A stretch of 64,000 nucleotides of DNA from Verrucomicrobiaceae bacterium. Lineage in GTDB: Bacteria > Verrucomicrobiota > Verrucomicrobiae > Verrucomicrobiales > Akkermansiaceae. Position numbers and translations under genes: made by a program. Positions 16,123-25,942 of this stretch are shown piece by piece. The notes below the pieces were generated by a model that did no database searches, was not told where the DNA came from, and worked only from the letters and a program-made list of their open reading frames with translations. The stretch covers positions 5,416 to 69,415 of the forward strand of contig RPOS01000016.1 of NCBI GenBank assembly GCA_003820635.1, given 5' to 3'. Position 1 is the first letter of the stretch. Every line of letters starts with the position of its first letter.

Positions 16123-17664
16123 TCAATGCCTGAAGTGCCGGTAGCCGGTGAAGACCATGGCCATGCCAGCAGCGTCGGCGGCAGCGATGACCTCCTCGTC
16201 GCGCATCGAGCCGCCGGGCTGGATGCAGGCGGTGGCACCGGCGTCGATGGCGGATTGCAGTCCGTCGGCGAAGGGGAACATGGCGTCGGAGGCGACCACG
16301 CTGCCTTTGAGGTCAAGCCCCGCTTCCTTGGCTTTCCAAACGGCGATGCGTGAGGAATCCACACGGCTCATCTGGCCGGCGCCGATGCCGAGCGTGCGGT
16401 CGGTGGTGGCGTAAACGATGGCGTTGGACTTGACGTGTTTGACGATGCGCCAACCTAAGCGCATGGCGCGCATTTCTTCCTCGGTGGGCGGGCGCTTGGT
16501 GACAACCTTGGATTCAAGGTTGTCGAGACCGAGCGCGGTGTGGTCGCGGTCCATCACCATGATGCCGCCGGGGCAGGAACGGATGACGGCGGATTTTTTC
16601 TCAACCAGATAGGCGTCGTTCATTTTCATGAGACGCAGGTTCTTCTTTTTCTGGAGCAGGGCGCGGGCCTCGGACTCGAAGTCCGGCGCGATGATCACAT
16701 CGGTGAAGATTTCCGAAATCACACGGGCGAGTTCCACGGTGAGCGGGCGGTTGCAGACGATGACGCCACCGAACGGTGCCTGGCGGTCGGTTTCGAAGGC
16801 TTTCTGCCATGCGACGCGCAGGTCTTCGTCGTCCTGGCCAACACCGCAGGGGTTGGTGTGCTTGAGGATGGCGACGGTGGGGCGGACGAAGTCGAGGATG
16901 ATGTCGGCGGCGGCCTCGATGTCGAGGATGTTGGTATAACTCAACTCCTTGCCTTGCACTTGGGTGAAGAACTCGCGGAAATTGCCGTAGAGCGCGCACT
17001 TCTGGTGCGGGTTGTCGCCATAGCGGAGTTCCTGTTCGAGCGGCAGGCTGAGGGTGAAATTGCTGCAAGTGCCGCTGCGGCACTGGCCGAGATAATTGGT
17101 GATGGCCGCGTCGTATTGCGAGGTGCGGAGGAAAACCTTCACCGCAAGCTGCTCGCGGAAACCCTTGGTGGTCTCGCCGTTGTGCTCAGTCATTTCCTCA
17201 ATCACACGGCTGTAATCGGCCGGATCCACCACCACGGTGACGTGCGAGTGGTTTTTCGCCGCGCTGCGCAGCATGGAGGGGCCGCCGATGTCGATGTTTT
17301 CGATGGCTTCCTCCAGCGTGACATCCGGTTTGGCAACGGTTTCCTCAAACGGATAGAGATTCACCACGACAAGATCGATGGGCGGGATTTCGTGTTTTTT
17401 CGCCTGGGCGAGGTGCTCCTTGTCATCGCGGCGGTGAAGCAGGCCGCCGTGGACTTTCGGGTGCAGGGTTTTCACGCGGCCGTCGAAGAGCTCGGGAGCG
17501 CCGGTGAATTCGGAAACATCGATGACCGGCAGGCCGGCATCGCGCAGGGCCTTGGCGGTGCCGCCGGTGGAGAGGAGTTCGACTCCGAGGTCGTGGAGTT
17601 CCTTGGCGAAGGCCGCAAGGCCGGTTTTGTCGGAGACAGAGAGCAAGGCGCGGGTGATGGGCAT
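16123..17664 (-). CDS. purH: Bifunctional AICAR formyltransferase/IMP cyclohydrolase
   Basis: Performs the last two steps of de novo IMP synthesis. The 513-residue protein starts [16 protein letters not shown], the classic PurH N-terminus (MGS-like IMP cyclohydrolase domain, about residues 1-190, with TVHPK-like [10 protein letters not shown]). The formyltransferase part shows [19 protein letters not shown] and the C-terminal [30 protein letters not shown] and HFRH ending. The frame is open for a further 60 residues upstream, but that stretch is unlike the family. Standard length and complete. The region between its start and the rhaM relic (about 165 bases) should contain the promoter; no PurR-like site was recognised. 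Confidence 0.96.
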   Translation of the reverse strand: MPITRALLSVSDKTGLAAFAKELHDLGVELLSTGGTAKALRDAGLPVIDVSEFTGAPELFDGRVKTLHPKVHGGLLHRRDDKEHLAQAKKHEIPPIDLVVVNLYPFEETVAKPDVTLEEAIENIDIGGPSMLRSAAKNHSHVTVVVDPADYSRVIEEMTEHNGETTKGFREQLAVKVFLRTSQYDAAITNYLGQCRSGTCSNFTLSLPLEQELRYGDNPHQKCALYGNFREFFTQVQGKELSYTNILDIEAAADIILDFVRPTVAILKHTNPCGVGQDDEDLRVAWQKAFETDRQAPFGGVIVCNRPLTVELARVISEIFTDVIIAPDFESEARALLQKKKNLRLMKMNDAYLVEKKSAVIRSCPGGIMVMDRDHTALGLDNLESKVVTKRPPTEEEMRAMRLGWRIVKHVKSNAIVYATTDRTLGIGAGQMSRVDSSRIAVWKAKEAGLDLKGSVVASDAMFPFADGLQSAIDAGATACIQPGGSMRDEEVIAAADAAGMAMVFTGYRHFRH

Positions 17665-17830
17665 GGCAGGAGGCTTTCGCGGGGTTGGGGTGCCGGGCCT
17701 GCAAGCGCCGCCCGGCGGGGACGCCGTAACCAAGCTCGGCCCCCGGAGCAAGCGGAATAGGGGGGGCGGGATTGAACGAAGGCGGGATTGACGGACGGGG
17801 AGGGGAGTTCTAGAAGCGCGGCATTTTCTT

Positions 17831-18222
17831 ATGAAACGCAATGCATTCAAGATGAATGCTCAAGCCCGGGTTTGAGGCGGAGTATCAGAAACGCCACGAT
17901 GAAATCTGGCCGGAACTCTCCAAGGCCCTCGCTGATGCCGGGGTTTCGGACTATTCGATTTTCCTCGATGAGGAGACCCTCACGCTTTTTGCCATGCAAA
18001 AACTTGCCGACGGCCATCGGCCATAAGGCAGATGATTTGCCGTCCGTGCCAATCGTTCGCAAGTGGTGGGACTACATGTCGGACATCATGGAGGTGAATC
18101 CGGACAACTCGCCGGTCTGCATGCCGCTTGCAGAGGTGTTTCACGCGGAGTGGCAGCCACTCAGCGCCTGGTCTTGGGCGTTTTCAGGAAGGCTTCCACC
18201 TCAGCCAGGGAGCGGGTGTTGA
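17831..18222 (+). pseudogene. rhaM: Broken L-rhamnose mutarotase gene
   Basis: The reading starts MKRNAFKM in one frame, continues as [20 protein letters not shown]...[13 protein letters not shown] in a second, and ends as KADDLPSVPIVRKWWDYMSDIM...NPDNSPVCMPLAEVFH in a third. Together these match L-rhamnose mutarotase (about 104 residues), including the catalytic His of [10 protein letters not shown] and the RKWWDYM block. The first shift is a single extra base near 17857; the second is an exact tandem duplication of a 7-mer (CGGCCAT, 18011-18017 and 18018-18024), and removing one copy restores the frame. The recognisable family sequence ends near 18155; the last frame then runs into the converging polX gene. 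No rhamnose pathway gene is nearby. Confidence 0.85.
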
Positions 18223-19906
18223 GGATGTCCTGTTTGCGCAGCCAGCCTTTGCGGGCTAGGCGCACGCCGAGCCCGAGATGATGCAGGCCCTCGGTGGAGT
18301 GGGCGTCCGGGTTGATGGAACAAAGCACACCCTTGTCGCGGGCGCGCTTCCACCAGCGCCAGTCCATGTCGAGGCGCCGCGGGTTGCAGTTGAGCTCGAT
18401 GATGGTGCGCGTTTCGGCGGCGCAGTCGATGATGGTGGAGTGGTTGACGGCGTAGCCATCACGCTTGAGCAACATGCGGCCGGTGAGGTGGCCGAGCATG
18501 GTGACGTGTTCGTTTTCCATGGCCCGGCAGATCCGGCGGGTCATTTCGTCCTCCGGCAGGTTGAACTGCGCATGCACCGAGGCGACGCAAAAATCGAGCT
18601 GGCTCAGGATGTCGTCTTCGAAGTCCAGTGAGCCGTCCTTGCGGATGTCCACCTCGGATCCAGCGAAGAGCCGGAAGTGGCTGAAAGTGGTGTTGAGCGC
18701 GTGGATTTCCGCGATCTGTTTTGTAAGGCGTGCTTCGTCCAGGCCGTTTGCCACGGCGGTGGACTTTGAGTGATCCGAGATGCCGAGGTATTGCAGGCCG
18801 AGTTCCATCGCCTCGTCCGCCATTTCCTGAAGTGTGTGGATGCCGTCGGATTCGGTGGTGTGGCTGTGGAAAGTGCCACGCAGGTTGGCGATCTCCACAA
18901 GGCGGGGGAGCGCTTTTCCGGCGGCGGCCTCGATCTCGCCGCGGTTTTCGCGCAGCTCGGGCTCGATGAATTGGAGGCCGAGAATCTGATAGATATCACG
19001 TTCTTCGTGGAGATCTACGGGGATATCCACGGGCGGGGCACCTGTGCCACCCGGGGTGAAGCCGTATTCGTTGAGTGAAAGCCCTTGTTTGAGGGCTAGC
19101 GAGCGCAGAGCCACGTTGTGTTCCTTGGAGCCGGTGAAGTAGAGCAGGGCGAAGGGAAACTGGGCGTTGGAGACCGCGCGCAGATCGCACTGGATGCCGT
19201 TCTTCAGGCGCACGGAGGCCTTGGTTTCTCCGCAGGCGATCACCGATTCCACCTCCGGCAGGGTGGTGAAGTCTTCGCAGACCAGCTTCGGTTCCTTGGT
19301 GGCGACAAGAAAATCCAAGTCATGCACGGTTTCCTTGGCGCGGCGGAACGAACCGGCCACGGTGACGCGTGAGATTTCCGGGTGGGTGCGCAGGGTGTCC
19401 AGCATGCCGCTGACCAGCGGGCTGACGGATCCTAACAGAAAGCGGTCCGCGAATTTCTCATGCTGGGCAATGGCCTCGAGGACCTTCGCCTGGGTCTTCG
19501 CGCCGAAGCCCGGCAGCGTGGCGACTTTCTCGTGTTGGCAAGCCTCTTTGAGCCGCTCCACCGAGGAGATGCCGAGTGACTGGTGCAGTGCCTTGATCTT
19601 TTTCGGCCCGAGGCCCTGGAGCGCGAAAAGTTCAAACAGCCCCGGCGGAAACTCCGCGCGCAGGTCTTGATGGAATTTCAGGCTGCCGGTGGTGGCGAGT
19701 TCGTGGAGTTTGTCCCGCAAGGCTTCGCCGATGCCCTTTATGCCGTGCAGTTCATTGCGGGCGGCAAGCTCCACGATTTCACCGTCGAAGCTGCGCACGG
19801 TCTCCGCGCCATGGCGGTAGGCGCGGACCTTGAACGGATTCTCGTCCTTCAATTCCAGCAGCAGGGCGATTTCCTCCAGCACATCCGCCATTTCCGCTCG
19901 GGTCAT
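18161..19906 (-). CDS. polX: DNA polymerase/3'-5' exonuclease PolX
   Basis: A 581-residue family X DNA polymerase fused to a PHP phosphoesterase domain, used in base-excision and gap repair. N-terminal helix-hairpin-helix motifs appear ([36 protein letters not shown]), then the nucleotidyltransferase [17 protein letters not shown] with the paired Asp residues, and from about residue 330 the PHP domain with [25 protein letters not shown] and NPDAHS. An odd proline/glycine linker, [15 protein letters not shown], separates the halves and resembles a translated GC-rich repeat. The 3' end overlaps the degraded tail of rhaM. rbfA lies immediately upstream (60 bases). Confidence 0.95.
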   Translation of the reverse strand: MTRAEMADVLEEIALLLELKDENPFKVRAYRHGAETVRSFDGEIVELAARNELHGIKGIGEALRDKLHELATTGSLKFHQDLRAEFPPGLFELFALQGLGPKKIKALHQSLGISSVERLKEACQHEKVATLPGFGAKTQAKVLEAIAQHEKFADRFLLGSVSPLVSGMLDTLRTHPEISRVTVAGSFRRAKETVHDLDFLVATKEPKLVCEDFTTLPEVESVIACGETKASVRLKNGIQCDLRAVSNAQFPFALLYFTGSKEHNVALRSLALKQGLSLNEYGFTPGGTGAPPVDIPVDLHEERDIYQILGLQFIEPELRENRGEIEAAAGKALPRLVEIANLRGTFHSHTTESDGIHTLQEMADEAMELGLQYLGISDHSKSTAVANGLDEARLTKQIAEIHALNTTFSHFRLFAGSEVDIRKDGSLDFEDDILSQLDFCVASVHAQFNLPEDEMTRRICRAMENEHVTMLGHLTGRMLLKRDGYAVNHSTIIDCAAETRTIIELNCNPRRLDMDWRWWKRARDKGVLCSINPDAHSTEGLHHLGLGVRLARKGWLRKQDILNTRSLAEVEAFLKTPKTRR

Positions 19907-19966
19907 GGTGGTAGCTTGCCTTGAGGGGAAACCCGGTCAAGCCGGGGCTTGGCCGCGCGGGACGGC

Positions 19967-20332
19967 TTATGGCGCTTCCGGCTCCACTTCCGGGGCTTTG
20001 GGAAGTTTTTCGACCTCGTCGAGCAGGTTGACGAGACCGACGCCCCGCACTGCGGAGGCATCGTGGTAGAAGCGCAGCACGGGAGTGGACTTGAGCACCA
20101 CACGTTTCATCACCTTGCTCTGTATGGAGCCGTGTTCACGGTTGAGTTTCTCAATCACCGGCGCGGCATCGCCACCGAGCACGCTGGTCCAGACCTTGCC
20201 TTCCTTGAGGTCCTGCGTCACCTCCACCTCGCTGACCGTGACGAGTTTGCCATGCCATTCGTAATCCTTCTGAATGACATTGCCGATTTCGCGGCGGAGC
20301 AGTTCGTTGACTCGATCGAGGCGGCGGGACAT
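19967..20332 (-). CDS. rbfA: Ribosome-binding factor A
   Basis: A 121-residue KH-like-fold protein that helps maturation of the 30S subunit and 16S rRNA 5' end. MSRRLDRVNELLRREIGNVIQ is the family N-terminus, and the SKVMKRVVLKSTPVLRFYHDASAVRG segment carries the conserved P-x-L-x-F pattern. A short acidic proline-rich tail (PKAPEVEPEAP) follows. It is downstream of infB on the same strand, in the nusA-infB-rbfA order conserved across bacteria, although a 110-base repeat-rich spacer separates it from infB. Confidence 0.94.
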   Translation of the reverse strand: MSRRLDRVNELLRREIGNVIQKDYEWHGKLVTVSEVEVTQDLKEGKVWTSVLGGDAAPVIEKLNREHGSIQSKVMKRVVLKSTPVLRFYHDASAVRGVGLVNLLDEVEKLPKAPEVEPEAP

Positions 20333-20340
20333 TGTGTGGT

Positions 20341-20441
20341 AAATGCTGAGATGCTGAAACGCTGAGATGCTGAAATAAGATATAACTTCGAAGATAGGAC
20401 TCTGAATTTCAGCTTTTCAGCATTTCAGAGTCTCAGCTTTT
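20341..20441. repeat. CTGA/TCAG-rich inverted repeat between infB and rbfA
   Basis: Tandem GCTGAGATGCTGAAA copies on the left face, across an AT-rich centre, copies of the reverse complement (TTTCAGCATTTCAGAGTCTCAGC) on the right. The arms could form a long imperfect hairpin in the infB-rbfA message. Composition differs sharply from the flanking genes. Confidence 0.7.
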
Positions 20442-20444
20442 ACT

Positions 20445-22574
20445 TCACAGCGTCTGCGGGACTTTATCGAGTTTGTAACACTCGATGATGTCGCCTTCCT
20501 GATATTCGTTGAATTCGCCGAGACGGATACCGCACTCGAAGTTGGTGCGGACTTCCTCGACCTCTTCCTGGAAGCGGCGGAGCGTGGACATGCGGCCGTC
20601 GAAGACCGGGATGCCGCCGCGGATGACGCGGGCGTGGGCCTTGCGGTGGATACGGCCGTCGGTGACGAACGAGCCGGCGGCGCGGCCGCGGGAGAGTTTG
20701 AAAACCTGGCGGACCTCGGCGTGGCCGATGACCGTCTCGCGGGTGAGCGGTTCGAGCAAGCCAAGCATTGCTTCGCGGACTTGGTCGATGAGTTCGTAAA
20801 CCACCGAGTAGAGTTTGATTTCCACATCAGCTGCCTTGGCGGATTTGACGGCCTTGGCCTCGACCTTGACGTTGAAGCCGAGGATAATGGCATCGGTGGA
20901 TGCGGCGTAGGCCACGTCCGATTCGGTGATCGGGCCGGCGGCGGCGGTGATGAAGGTGCACTCGACTTTTTCGGACTCGATGGCGAGCACGGCTTTCCTG
21001 ATGGCCTCCACGGAGCCTTGCACGTCGCACTTGAGAATGAGCTTGAGCTGGGCCTTGCCACCGCCCTCGGTGACCATGGCGTAGAGGTCTTCCAGGCGGT
21101 TGCGGTGCTGTGGTTTGAGGCGTTCGAGGCGCAGTGCCTCCTGGCGCTCCGCGGCGAGGGTTTTCGCCTCGCGCTCGGTTTTCATCTCGGTGAGGTGGTC
21201 GCCGACGTTGGGGAGTTCTTCAAAGCCGATCACCTCCACCGGCATGCCGGGGTGGGCGGATTTCACAGCCTGGCCGCGGTCATTGACGAGTGAGCGCACC
21301 TTGCCGGAGAAGGGTCCGCAGATGAAAGCCATGCCGGTCTTGAGGGTGCCGGACTCGACGATGACGGTGGCGGTGGTGCCGCGGCCGGGGACCACGCGGG
21401 CCTCGATGACGGCGGCGCGGGTCGTGGCCTTGGGGTTGGCCTTGAGCTCGAGAACCTCCGCCTGCAGGGCGATGAGTTCCAAGAGGTTCTCCATGCCCTG
21501 GCCGGTGAGCGCGGAAACTTCGGCGAACTCGGTATCTCCGCCGAAGTCGGTGGTTTGCAGGCCGTTTTCCGCGAGTTGGGATTTCACGCGATCGACATTG
21601 GCGGACGGTAGGTCGCACTTGTTGATGGCGACGATGATGGTTTTGTCGGCCTTTTTGGCATGGTTGATGGCCTCCAGTGTTTGCGGCATGATGCCGTCAT
21701 TGGCGGCCACCACGATGATGACGATGTCGGTGATGTCCGCGCCTCGGGCCCGCATGTCGGAGAAAATTGCGTGGCCGGGGGTATCGAGGAAGGTGATTTC
21801 CTGATCGTTGTGGATGACTTGATAGGCGCCGATGTGCTGGGTGATGCCACCGGCCTCGCCGGCCACGACCTTGGACTTGCGGAAGAAGTCGAGGATGGAG
21901 GTCTTGCCGTGGTCCACGTGGCCCATGATGGTGACGATGGGCGGGCGGTCTTTGAGCAGGTCCTCGGGTTCCTCGGCGGGCAATTCGGGCTCCTTGATGA
22001 CTTCCTCGACCTTGTGGAAACCCTTTTCCTTGTCGCGCTTCTCGCGCTCGAAGATGAAGCCGTGGATCTCGCAGATTTTCGCGGCAACATCCGGCTCAAG
22101 CGGCTGGTTGGGCGCGGGAAAAACGCCGATCTTGATCAGGTCCGCCATGATGTTGAACGGCTTGAGCCCGAGGCGGGCGGCCAGTTCGGGAACCAGGATC
22201 GGCGGCTTGATGACGATGAGTTTGGGATCCGCGAGAGAGCCGTCTTCTTCGGCGGATTCTACCGGGGCTGTGGCCGGAATGACCGCTGGCGCAGGTGCGG
22301 CGGCCTTGACCATGGCGGGATCCTCGCGCTCGAGGATTTTTGAAATGGATCCCAAAACAGCCGTGGGCGGATTTTTGGCCTTGCGGACTTTCGCTTTCTT
22401 TTCCTCCGAGAAGAGATCGAGAGCCTCGCTTTTGGCCTTTTCCAGCTTGCTGGGAGCAGGAGTGGTGGCTTCGGCTTCCTTGCGCTGGCGCTCACGCCGT
22501 GAGGGTTTCTTGGTCGTATCGAGGAGATCGAGGACCTTGTTTTTTTCAGGTGAGCTGTCGCTGTTTTTGGGCAT
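20445..22574 (-). CDS. infB: Translation initiation factor IF-2
   Basis: GTPase that delivers initiator tRNA to the 30S subunit. The 709-residue protein has a lysine/alanine-rich N-terminal region (to about 200), then an IF2-N-like helical segment ([25 protein letters not shown]), then the G domain with [15 protein letters not shown] and NKCD. Domains II-IV follow, including the C-terminal [16 protein letters not shown] and [12 protein letters not shown] blocks. N-terminal length is at the short end for IF-2. It lies 48 bases after nusA on the same strand and is followed by a repeat spacer and rbfA. Confidence 0.96.
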   Translation of the reverse strand: MPKNSDSSPEKNKVLDLLDTTKKPSRRERQRKEAEATTPAPSKLEKAKSEALDLFSEEKKAKVRKAKNPPTAVLGSISKILEREDPAMVKAAAPAPAVIPATAPVESAEEDGSLADPKLIVIKPPILVPELAARLGLKPFNIMADLIKIGVFPAPNQPLEPDVAAKICEIHGFIFEREKRDKEKGFHKVEEVIKEPELPAEEPEDLLKDRPPIVTIMGHVDHGKTSILDFFRKSKVVAGEAGGITQHIGAYQVIHNDQEITFLDTPGHAIFSDMRARGADITDIVIIVVAANDGIMPQTLEAINHAKKADKTIIVAINKCDLPSANVDRVKSQLAENGLQTTDFGGDTEFAEVSALTGQGMENLLELIALQAEVLELKANPKATTRAAVIEARVVPGRGTTATVIVESGTLKTGMAFICGPFSGKVRSLVNDRGQAVKSAHPGMPVEVIGFEELPNVGDHLTEMKTEREAKTLAAERQEALRLERLKPQHRNRLEDLYAMVTEGGGKAQLKLILKCDVQGSVEAIRKAVLAIESEKVECTFITAAAGPITESDVAYAASTDAIILGFNVKVEAKAVKSAKAADVEIKLYSVVYELIDQVREAMLGLLEPLTRETVIGHAEVRQVFKLSRGRAAGSFVTDGRIHRKAHARVIRGGIPVFDGRMSTLRRFQEEVEEVRTNFECGIRLGEFNEYQEGDIIECYKLDKVPQTL

Positions 22575-22622
22575 CCGGCTGGTCTGCAGAGTTCGGGAGA
22601 GGGTGGGGGAGGAAAAATCGGG

Positions 22623-23909
22623 TTATTCGCTGGCGGAAGTGGCTTCAGTGCCGTTGACGATCGCCAAGGCGCGGGCAAGGATGGGCTCGGCTTCCTCGAC
22701 CGGGATGTCGCAGATTTCCGCGATGTCCTCGGCGGACATGCCGATGATGTATTCCGGGGCGATGCCGCCGGCGAGGGTGATTTTTTCGGCGAGTTCGTCG
22801 GAGATGCCGAGTTGTTCGCCAAGCGTGTGGGCGGCACCACCGATCTTTTCCTTGAACTGTTCTTCCTTGGATTCGTCGCGGCGGACTTGCACATCCCAGC
22901 CCATGAGGCGGGAGGAAAGGCGGGCATTCTGCCCCTTGCGGCCGATCGCCTTGCTGAGATCCGCCTCGTCAACGGTCACATGGACGACCTTGTTTGACTC
23001 GTCCACGGTGATCGAGCGCAGTTCGGCGGGCTTGAGTGCCTCGCGGACGAATTCACGCGGATCCTCGCTCCAGCGGATGATGTCCACTTTCTCGTTGTTG
23101 AGTTCGCGGACGATGTTTTTGACGCGTGCGCCGCGCATTCCGACGCAGGCGCCGACTGGATCCACTTTCGGGTCCATACTCCAGACGGCCACCTTGGTGC
23201 GGAAGCCGGCCTCGCGGGCGATGCCGCGGATTTCCACGGTGCGGTCGGAGATTTCATTCACCTCGGCCTCGAACAGACGGCGGACGAAATTCGGGTGGCT
23301 GCGAGAAAGGATGATCTCAGGGCCACGGCCTTCGTTTTCCACGGCGAGCACGTAGCAGCGGATGCGGTCGCCGATGTTGTAGTCCTCGCCCTGGACGCGC
23401 TCTTTGTTGGGCATGACGCCCTCGAACTTGCCGAGGTCGATCATTACGTCGTTGCGCTCGAAGCGGCGGACGGTGCCGGAGACCACGTCGCCCGCGCGGT
23501 CCTTGAACTCCTCGTAAATCATTTCCTTTTCCGCCTGGCGCAGGCGCTGCATCATCGTCTGCTTGGCGGTCTGCACGGCGATGCGGCCGAAGTCCTTGGG
23601 CGTGACGTTGAATTCCTGAATATCGCCGGGTTGCGCCTCGGGATTCTTCTTGAGCGCGGTGGTGAGCGGCACCTGATTGAACTTGTCCTTGTAATCCTCG
23701 TCGGCAACGACGGTGAGTGAGGCAAAAATGCGGGTCTCGCCCTTTTTCGTGTTCACATCGGCGCGCAGCGTCTCGATGGCGTCGGCCCCGGGGACCATCT
23801 TGCGGTAGGCGGATATGAAGGCGAATTCCAAAGCGGCCACGACCTTGTCGCGGTCGATCCCTTTTTCCTTTTCGTAATACTCGATGAGGGCGACGATATC
23901 GTTGGTCAT
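22623..23909 (-). CDS. nusA: Transcription termination/antitermination factor NusA
   Basis: RNA-polymerase-binding factor controlling pausing, termination and antitermination. The 428-residue protein starts [17 protein letters not shown], then shows the NusA N-terminal domain, an S1 domain ([24 protein letters not shown]), and two KH domains ([16 protein letters not shown] and [18 protein letters not shown]). A C-terminal helix-hairpin-helix-like part ends with [28 protein letters not shown] few extra codons upstream of ATG 23909 are open but lack a better start. First gene of nusA-infB-rbfA; the usual rimP gene is not upstream. A stem-loop in its leader (23961-23981) may attenuate transcription. 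Confidence 0.96.
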   Translation of the reverse strand: MTNDIVALIEYYEKEKGIDRDKVVAALEFAFISAYRKMVPGADAIETLRADVNTKKGETRIFASLTVVADEDYKDKFNQVPLTTALKKNPEAQPGDIQEFNVTPKDFGRIAVQTAKQTMMQRLRQAEKEMIYEEFKDRAGDVVSGTVRRFERNDVMIDLGKFEGVMPNKERVQGEDYNIGDRIRCYVLAVENEGRGPEIILSRSHPNFVRRLFEAEVNEISDRTVEIRGIAREAGFRTKVAVWSMDPKVDPVGACVGMRGARVKNIVRELNNEKVDIIRWSEDPREFVREALKPAELRSITVDESNKVVHVTVDEADLSKAIGRKGQNARLSSRLMGWDVQVRRDESKEEQFKEKIGGAAHTLGEQLGISDELAEKITLAGGIAPEYIIGMSAEDIAEICDIPVEEAEPILARALAIVNGTEATSASE

Positions 23910-23960
23910 GGCGGGCTGTGTCTGCAATCGCCGCTTCTGCTGATGTCCGGAGACGCAAAA

Positions 23961-23985
23961 GAGTGGGTGCGAGACCCACTCCTTT
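23961..23985 (-). promoter_or_regulatory. Leader stem-loop upstream of nusA
   Basis: A perfect 8-bp stem (GAGTGGGT with ACCCACTC) around a 5-base loop lies 52 bases before the nusA start. On the minus strand it is followed by CTTTTGCG, a short U-tract, so it could act as an attenuator in the 5' leader. No gene ends here, so a simple terminator has nothing to terminate on the minus strand. Confidence 0.5.
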
Positions 23986-24168
23986 CTTTCGTCAGAAGCC
24001 GTGCGGCCGGGCTTTTAGGTGCGCTGCAAGGGCGTTGCAAGTCCAAACTAAGCCCAAACGTGATGCCGCGGAAGCTTGACCAGCCGGAGTTCCACCCGTA
24101 GTGAATCCGTCCCCTGCGGGGATGGCGAGATTTTCATCACCCCCGGCCCGCAGCGAAATTTTAATCCC

Positions 24169-24861
24169 ATGTGCCCTGTCATTCGCATCAGCGCATTCCT
24201 CATCCTTGGAGTTTTTCCATGGCTGACGGTTTCGTGCGGCACCGGTGCACCGCCGCCGCAGTCGCTGCGCTCGCAGAAGGTGCTGCACCGTTGGCAGGAC
24301 GACGGGGGGCCGGGCAAAGTCACCATTCGCATCAGCCTGCCTGATCAGATCGCCGAGTTCGAGCGCGGCGGGCGGCCGATCGGCTGGTGCTACGTGGCCA
24401 CCGGCAAGGAGGGTCATGGCACCAGCCCGGGAACATACCGGATCATGGAGAAGATCGTGGACAAGTATTCGAACCTCTATGGCTGGATCGAGGATGAGTT
24501 TGGCAATGTGGTGGATGAGGATGCGAGAGCCCGTGACAGGGTGCCAGAGGGAATGGTCTATGTGCCAGCGCCGATGCCGTATTGGATGAGGCTCACTACC
24601 TACGGAATCGGCATGCACGGCGGCTTCATCCCTGAGCCTGGAAAACCGGCGTCACATGGCTGCATCCGCCTGCCAAAGGAGTTTGTGCCCATTCTTTTCG
24701 ACTCAGTGGACGTGGGCACGCCGGTCACCATCGCCAACGCCCCCAGCACGCAGGGGCCGCGTTTGGAGGAAACCATGCCACCGCCACAATTCAGGGGCGA
24801 ATACCGCGTGATCGCCACCCGTCCGGCGGATGGTCCGCCGCCGGGATATCCGGGCTATTGA
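24169..24861 (+). CDS. L,D-transpeptidase (YkuD) lipoprotein
   Basis: A 230-residue exported enzyme that probably makes or remodels 3-3 peptidoglycan cross-links or attaches proteins to the wall. The N-terminus MCPVIRISAFLILGVFPW ends in LTVSC, a lipobox. The YkuD domain has GWCYVATGKEGHGTSPGTYRI and the catalytic HGGFIPEPGKPASHGCIRLP with the active Cys. Start chosen at ATG 24169, which places the signal peptide correctly; a longer frame to 24076 lacks any signal sense. The proline-rich tail (PPPGYPGY) is probably unstructured. Divergent from nusA; converges with a PEP-CTERM gene 14 bases beyond. Confidence 0.88.
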   Translation: MCPVIRISAFLILGVFPWLTVSCGTGAPPPQSLRSQKVLHRWQDDGGPGKVTIRISLPDQIAEFERGGRPIGWCYVATGKEGHGTSPGTYRIMEKIVDKYSNLYGWIEDEFGNVVDEDARARDRVPEGMVYVPAPMPYWMRLTTYGIGMHGGFIPEPGKPASHGCIRLPKEFVPILFDSVDVGTPVTIANAPSTQGPRLEETMPPPQFRGEYRVIATRPADGPPPGYPGY

Positions 24862-24875
24862 AAGGCGCGCGGTGC

Positions 24876-25766
24876 TCAGCAGCGCCTGCGGATGAAGCAG
24901 CCGCCGGCCAGCGAGCCCAAGAGCAGCAAGGTGCTGGACGGTTCCGGCACCGGGGTATAGGGCGGAGTGAAACCACCGAGATCTTCCCAAGTCACCGAGG
25001 AATTCACACCGCCGGCCACGCCACCGATGTCCTGATTGAGGCTGTTGGCCTGCTTGGCCGTCGCCACCACGAAGCGGAGCTGCGTGTTCTCGGTGATGTT
25101 GATCGGAGCTGACAGGCTGCCGAGATATTGCACGATGTCGGCAAAGGGCACCATGAAGCTCAGATAGTAATCCGGGTCTCCGGTCGTGGTTTGGGTCACA
25201 TCGTTGATTCCCCCGTCGATGAGCTGATCCACCGCCCGGTAGTTGTAGTTCGCGGGCGTGGCGTCCTCGATCCGGTCCAAGGCGTAAGTCTTGTAGGCTG
25301 TGCCCGAGATGGTGGTGGTGTTGGGGGAAATGTTCAAGCCAGTCCCCGGTGCGCGGATTTCAACTGCGTTGGTCGCGGCGTTTCCCTGCATGTTTGCTCC
25401 GAGAAACACATCCAGATCCCCGTCAGTGTCCGCATCGACCCCCACCCACACCAAGCCGGAGTATTCCGGGTCGTTCTTGTTGCCGTCCGCCTTATCCAGT
25501 CTCACGCGGAAGGCAAGGGTGCCATCGGTGCTGCTCACCGTGCCATTGTCATGAAAAGTGACGAGAAAACCATAATTGGTGCCGGTGCCCCCGACGATAT
25601 CCGCTTCGGCTTGCCCTGTTTGCTGATCCGTGTGGAAGTCGTATCCATTTATGCTGATCATCGGGGTCCACAGCGTGCTTGAGCTCCCGACGGGAATATA
25701 GGTAGCAGCTTGGGCGGAGCCCGGTTGCAGAAGCCAGAGCGCGAGGAGTGAGGACAGCGGTTTCAT
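24876..25766 (-). CDS. Secreted PEP-CTERM protein, family A copy 1
   Basis: A 296-residue exported protein: signal peptide MKPLSSLLALWLLQPGSAQA, then a body rich in Asp/Asn/Gly/Thr and a C-terminal VPEPSSTLLLLGSLAGG-RRRC sorting signal. The body contains YDFHTDQQTGQAEADIVG, VGVDADTDGDLDVFLG (a calcium-binding-like D-rich loop) and SVTWEDLGGFTP before the tail. It is clearly a paralogue of the next minus-strand gene at 25943-26767 (same YDF.TDQQTGQA, DADLD.DVFLG, GDPDY..SFMVPFAD and NSLNQD.GGV blocks). Function unknown; surface-located by inference. The AT-rich gap upstream (25770-25900) is unusual for the window and may hold a promoter. Confidence 0.82.
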   Translation of the reverse strand: MKPLSSLLALWLLQPGSAQAATYIPVGSSSTLWTPMISINGYDFHTDQQTGQAEADIVGGTGTNYGFLVTFHDNGTVSSTDGTLAFRVRLDKADGNKNDPEYSGLVWVGVDADTDGDLDVFLGANMQGNAATNAVEIRAPGTGLNISPNTTTISGTAYKTYALDRIEDATPANYNYRAVDQLIDGGINDVTQTTTGDPDYYLSFMVPFADIVQYLGSLSAPINITENTQLRFVVATAKQANSLNQDIGGVAGGVNSSVTWEDLGGFTPPYTPVPEPSSTLLLLGSLAGGCFIRRRC

Positions 25767-25942
25767 GGGGGTGGATGTTAAGAACGCCGGGAAATTAATA
25801 AAATCGGTTGTTTAGTAAAGAAAAAAATAAATAGACCTGAATAATCAGTTTGATACGAATAAATTCGCGATTACCAACAAATGCCGGTGTGGGAAATGTT
25901 TTTTAGCCCGGGCTGTGAGGGCTTGATTTTCCTGATTCCGTC

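Noticed and set aside
19018..19060. [11 protein letters not shown] linker in PolX as a mobile in-frame insertion
   Set aside because: It resembles translated GC-rich repeats, but it lies at a normal domain boundary and the gene is intact; not enough evidence to call an insertion.
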